DNA of 7,477 nucleotides, taken from RQOF01 sp964461135. Its GTDB lineage: Bacteria; Calditrichota; Calditrichia; RBG-13-44-9. Where the stretch lies: positions 1 through 7,477 of the forward strand of contig CAYWTB010000140.1 of assembly GCA_964461135.1 (NCBI GenBank), given 5' to 3'. Position 1 is the first letter of the stretch. Each line of letters begins with the position of its first letter. The notes beneath the pieces were generated by a model. The model saw only the letters and a program-made list of their open reading frames with translations, had not been told where the DNA came from and ran no database searches. The position numbers and the translations under genes were made by a program. Below are positions 6,132-7,477 of the stretch, one piece after another.

Positions 6132-6893
6132 ATGCGAAATATTATCCGTGGAGGCACTCTGGTGGGCATTTTTGTATTACTGGCCGCATTTACCTCCACC
6201 AGCCACGAACCTGTGGGAAAAATCACTTTTCCCATTAACCGGGTATTTGTAATTCCCGAGGGATCATCGGATTTGAAAATGGCATATTTTAACATGGATG
6301 TCTTCTCCGGCGACAAAATTGAAACCAAAAGAGAATCCCGTTGTGAGATTACCCTGAAAAACGGAGATGTCATCAGGATTGATGAAAATTCGATTTATAC
6401 CCTGGAAGACATCGAGATAACCCAGGAATCGGTAAAGGCCAGTTCTTTCCTGGGCGTGGGGAAATTATGGGCAACCATCCGTAAAATTTTTGCCGAAGAT
6501 GACTATGTGACGGTAAAATCTCCCACTGCTGTAATTGCGGTGCGCGGCACCATATACCGGATGGATGTTGCCAAAGATTCGCTGACTACCCTGCGGGTGT
6601 ATGATGGTGAAGTGGAAGTGAAACCGGCGGCTCCGGCTATGGGCAACCTTCAGCCACAGCAACCCCGGCAAATGGGACCCGTGGGCCCCCCCAGAGACGT
6701 GCCGGGACCGCGGGATGTGGCAGAACCCTCTGATGTGAGCGAAGCTCGGTGGATTGAAATAGTTAAAGCCCAGCAACAGATTCGTATCCGGTCCGACGGC
6801 CAGTTTGAAAAAACCGATTTTGATCCCATCGAGGATGCCAGTTCAGACTGGGTTCAGTGGAATAAGAAACGGGATGACTTGTTAGGCCGCTAA
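6132..6893 (+). CDS. Exported FecR-domain protein
   Basis: From ATG 6132 this is 253 residues. An N-terminal signal sequence (IIRGGTLVGIFVLLAAF, cleavage around 22-24) is followed by a FecR domain at about 60-163. Visible marks are GDKIETKRESRCEITLKNGD, IRIDENSIYTLE, the signature VKSPTAVIAVRGTIYRMD (128-145) and the closing LRVYDGEVEV. A Pro/Gly/Arg-rich linker (165-200) carries the imperfect repeat RDV-RDV-SDV. A short tail holds WIEIVKAQQQIRI (207-219) and ends SDWVQWNKKRDDLLGR. Classical FecR proteins are inner-membrane anti-sigma regulators; this one has no cytoplasmic regulatory domain and no sigma-factor gene beside it, so a structural or binding role in the periplasm is more likely (inference). 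It lies 66 nt after the CsgG-family gene with no terminator between, and is the last gene of the three-gene unit. Confidence 0.88.
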   Translation: MRNIIRGGTLVGIFVLLAAFTSTSHEPVGKITFPINRVFVIPEGSSDLKMAYFNMDVFSGDKIETKRESRCEITLKNGDVIRIDENSIYTLEDIEITQESVKASSFLGVGKLWATIRKIFAEDDYVTVKSPTAVIAVRGTIYRMDVAKDSLTTLRVYDGEVEVKPAAPAMGNLQPQQPRQMGPVGPPRDVPGPRDVAEPSDVSEARWIEIVKAQQQIRIRSDGQFEKTDFDPIEDASSDWVQWNKKRDDLLGR

Positions 6894-6904
6894 ATTAAAT
6901 TTAC

Positions 6905-6976
6905 ATTGCAGTTTATAAGGGACTTTCTGGAAGCAGGAGAGGGAAGTCCCTTTTTTTTACAAAAAATTGCAGTTTA
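6905..6976 (+). repeat. 11-bp direct repeats flanking the last terminator
   Basis: ATTGCAGTTTA occurs at 6905-6915 and again at 6966-6976, on either side of the terminator hairpin; the match extends to ATTGCAGTTTANAA with one mismatch. The spacing is 61 bp start to start. This could be a small duplication or the footprint of a short inserted hairpin element. Confidence 0.6.
6917..6958 (+). terminator. Terminator of the three-gene FlgT-like/CsgG/FecR unit
   Basis: AAGGGACTT (6917-6925) pairs perfectly with AAGTCCCTT (6944-6952) around an 18-nt loop that can add a few weaker pairs. The T-tract runs 6951-6958 (eight T). It lies 23 nt after the stop at 6891-6893. Confidence 0.92.
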
Positions 6977-7104
6977 AAAAGCGAAACACTTACGTCGCCC
7001 AGCGCATGGCGCGGAGCGGAAAGAAAGGTTTCAGGCATCAAGAACCAGCTTGAAAAAGGCACAAGGCGAAAGGCTGACACAGATTCCAGGTGATATAACA
7101 TAGT

Positions 7105-7125
7105 AGGCAGTCGGCAGTCGGCAGA
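7105..7125 (+). repeat. Heptanucleotide array, CGGCAGT type
   Basis: Three consecutive 7-nt units are visible: AGGCAGT (7105-7111), CGGCAGT (7112-7118) and CGGCAGA (7119-7125). The AGGCAGT unit recurs singly at 7219-7225. Confidence 0.85.
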
Positions 7126-7160
7126 AAGACAAGATTACCACATAGTGGTCGCCATGCGAA

Positions 7161-7176
7161 AGATCAAAGATCAAAG
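7161..7176 (+). repeat. Heptanucleotide array, AGATCAA type
   Basis: AGATCAA occurs at 7161-7167 and 7168-7174, followed by AG. A diverged heptamer copy lies at 7333-7349 (GATCTAA, GATCAAA, GAT), so the two occurrences bracket the GC-rich block. Confidence 0.8.
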
Positions 7177-7246
7177 CCTGCCTGGCGACAGGAGGGAAAC
7201 AGCATTAAAGAAAAAAGTAGGCAGTTGGCCCGCCCGTCTGGTAACC

Positions 7247-7297
7247 CTGGCCTGCCTGTCCGATGCCAGGCGGGCAGCTGGCAGGCGGACAGGCCAG
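7247..7297. repeat. Nested GC-rich inverted repeat
   Basis: The outer stem CTGGCCTG (7247-7254) pairs with CAGGCCAG (7290-7297). After a 4-nt bulge CCTG, TCCG (7259-7262) pairs with CGGA (7286-7289). An inner stem TGCCAG (7264-7269) pairs with CTGGCA (7278-7283) over an 8-nt loop. GCCTGTCCG (7254-7262) appears in complement at 7286-7294 and again at 7314-7322. No T-tract follows, so it is not a standard terminator. Confidence 0.75.
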
Positions 7298-7388
7298 TCT
7301 CGCTGTCGCTCACCGGACAGGCAAAAAGAGATGATCTAAGATCAAAGATTTCCGACAACCCTGACTCCTTCAAGTCGTCTCGTCAGGA

Positions 7389-7408
7389 CTAAATCCTCCA
7401 GGATTTAG
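7389..7408. repeat. Perfect 9-bp palindrome CTAAATCCT/AGGATTTAG
   Basis: CTAAATCCT (7389-7397) and AGGATTTAG (7400-7408) are exact inverted repeats around two bases. No T-tract follows. Just upstream CCTGAC (7360-7365) and GTCAGG (7382-7387) form a second inverted pair, so 7360-7408 could fold as two adjacent hairpins. Confidence 0.75.
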
Positions 7409-7413
7409 CCAGC

Positions 7414-7469
7414 ATCCAGTATCCAGTATCCAGTGACCAGGATCCAGTATCCAGTCGGCAGTAGGCAGG
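7414..7469 (+). repeat. Eight-unit heptanucleotide array, ATCCAGT type grading into CGGCAGT
   Basis: The 7-nt register is kept without a break over 56 bases: ATCCAGT three times (7414-7434), GACCAGG, ATCCAGT twice (7442-7455), CGGCAGT (7456-7462) and AGGCAGG (7463-7469). All units share NNNCAG, so this array and the one at 7105 are variants of one heptamer family. Confidence 0.85.
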
Positions 7470-7477
7470 AAGGAGCT

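Larger units (their letters stand above)
6959..7477. other. Gene-free mosaic of short tandem and inverted repeats
   Basis: This stretch of about 520 bases has no open frame with a believable start, Shine-Dalgarno or protein-like composition. It begins AT-rich, then becomes patchily GC-rich (for example GCGCATGGCGC near 7000 and the block 7226-7322). It contains repeated words: AGATCAA, CGGCAGT, ATCCAGT and GCCTGTCCG with its complement. The arrays and hairpins are listed separately. Such mosaics are typical of degenerating intergenic repeat regions; the far side runs off the window. Confidence 0.8.

Noticed and set aside
5897..6373. 158-residue open frame on the minus strand
   Set aside because: It lies antisense across the end of the CsgG-family gene and the start of the FecR gene, has no recognisable domain, and is explained by the coding bias of the plus-strand genes.
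3946..6893. Curli (csg) or flagellar operon
   Set aside because: There is no CsgA/B/E/F-like gene, no flagellin, ring, hook or export gene, and the CsgG-family protein lacks the lipobox. Only domain-level resemblance is supported.
6913..7101. 62-residue minus-strand frame covering the last terminator
   Set aside because: It runs through the terminator hairpin and has no domain or ribosome site.
7145..7373. Open frames on both strands in the repeat mosaic
   Set aside because: Their translations are low-complexity products of CCTG/CAGG repeat words (Arg/Gly/Pro/Ala-rich). There is no Shine-Dalgarno, and the two frames overlap each other antisense.
7414..7469. Possible CRISPR array
   Set aside because: Units are 7 nt and directly contiguous, with no unique spacers and no cas genes in view.

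Overview
The window comes from a Gram-negative bacterium. Four proteins have Sec signal peptides without a lipobox, one is an exported lipoprotein, and an outer-membrane CsgG-family protein is present. A GWxTD-domain protein next to an LPP20/FlgT-like, TPR+SLH, CsgG and FecR gene set suggests an uncultured relative of the Fibrobacteres-Chlorobi-Bacteroidetes group, such as Neomarinimicrobiota, Calditrichota or Ignavibacteria. That placement is inferred from family content and is not proven by a marker gene.

Layout: 1-168 is an AT-rich upstream region with one degenerate hairpin. 169-1524 encodes an exported GWxTD-domain protein and ends at a textbook intrinsic terminator (1571-1603). A tRNA-Gly(CCC) follows at 1667-1739. 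A two-gene unit comes next: an LPP20-like secreted protein (1843-2649) and a TPR/SLH lipoprotein (2666-3826), closed by a hairpin terminator (3880-3914). A three-gene unit follows: a FlgT-like secreted protein (3946-5169), a CsgG/HfaB-family protein that overlaps it by 4 nt (5166-6065), and a FecR-domain secreted protein (6132-6893), closed by a third terminator (6917-6958). The last ~520 bases (6959-7477) hold no credible gene. They are a mosaic of heptanucleotide arrays, short GC-rich inverted repeats and palindromes.

All five genes from 1843 to 6893 are predicted to act in the periplasm or at the outer membrane, none has an obvious enzymatic active site, and all point the same way. The amino-terminal domain of the LPP20-like protein and that of the 407-residue protein align by eye over about 60 residues (about 22 identities). 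The 407-residue protein and its overlapping CsgG neighbour together carry regions that resemble the N, M and C domains of the Vibrio flagellar protein FlgT. No flagellar or curli genes are in view. The most interesting reading is an uncharacterised envelope-assembly or secretion module built from FlgT/CsgG-type parts, a peptidoglycan-binding-type SLH lipoprotein and a FecR-domain partner. This is a hypothesis from architecture and gene order.

Two gene starts are better placed downstream of the longest open frame: ATG 1843 rather than TTG 1831, and ATG 6132 rather than GTG 6075. Each has a strong Shine-Dalgarno sequence directly ahead of it.
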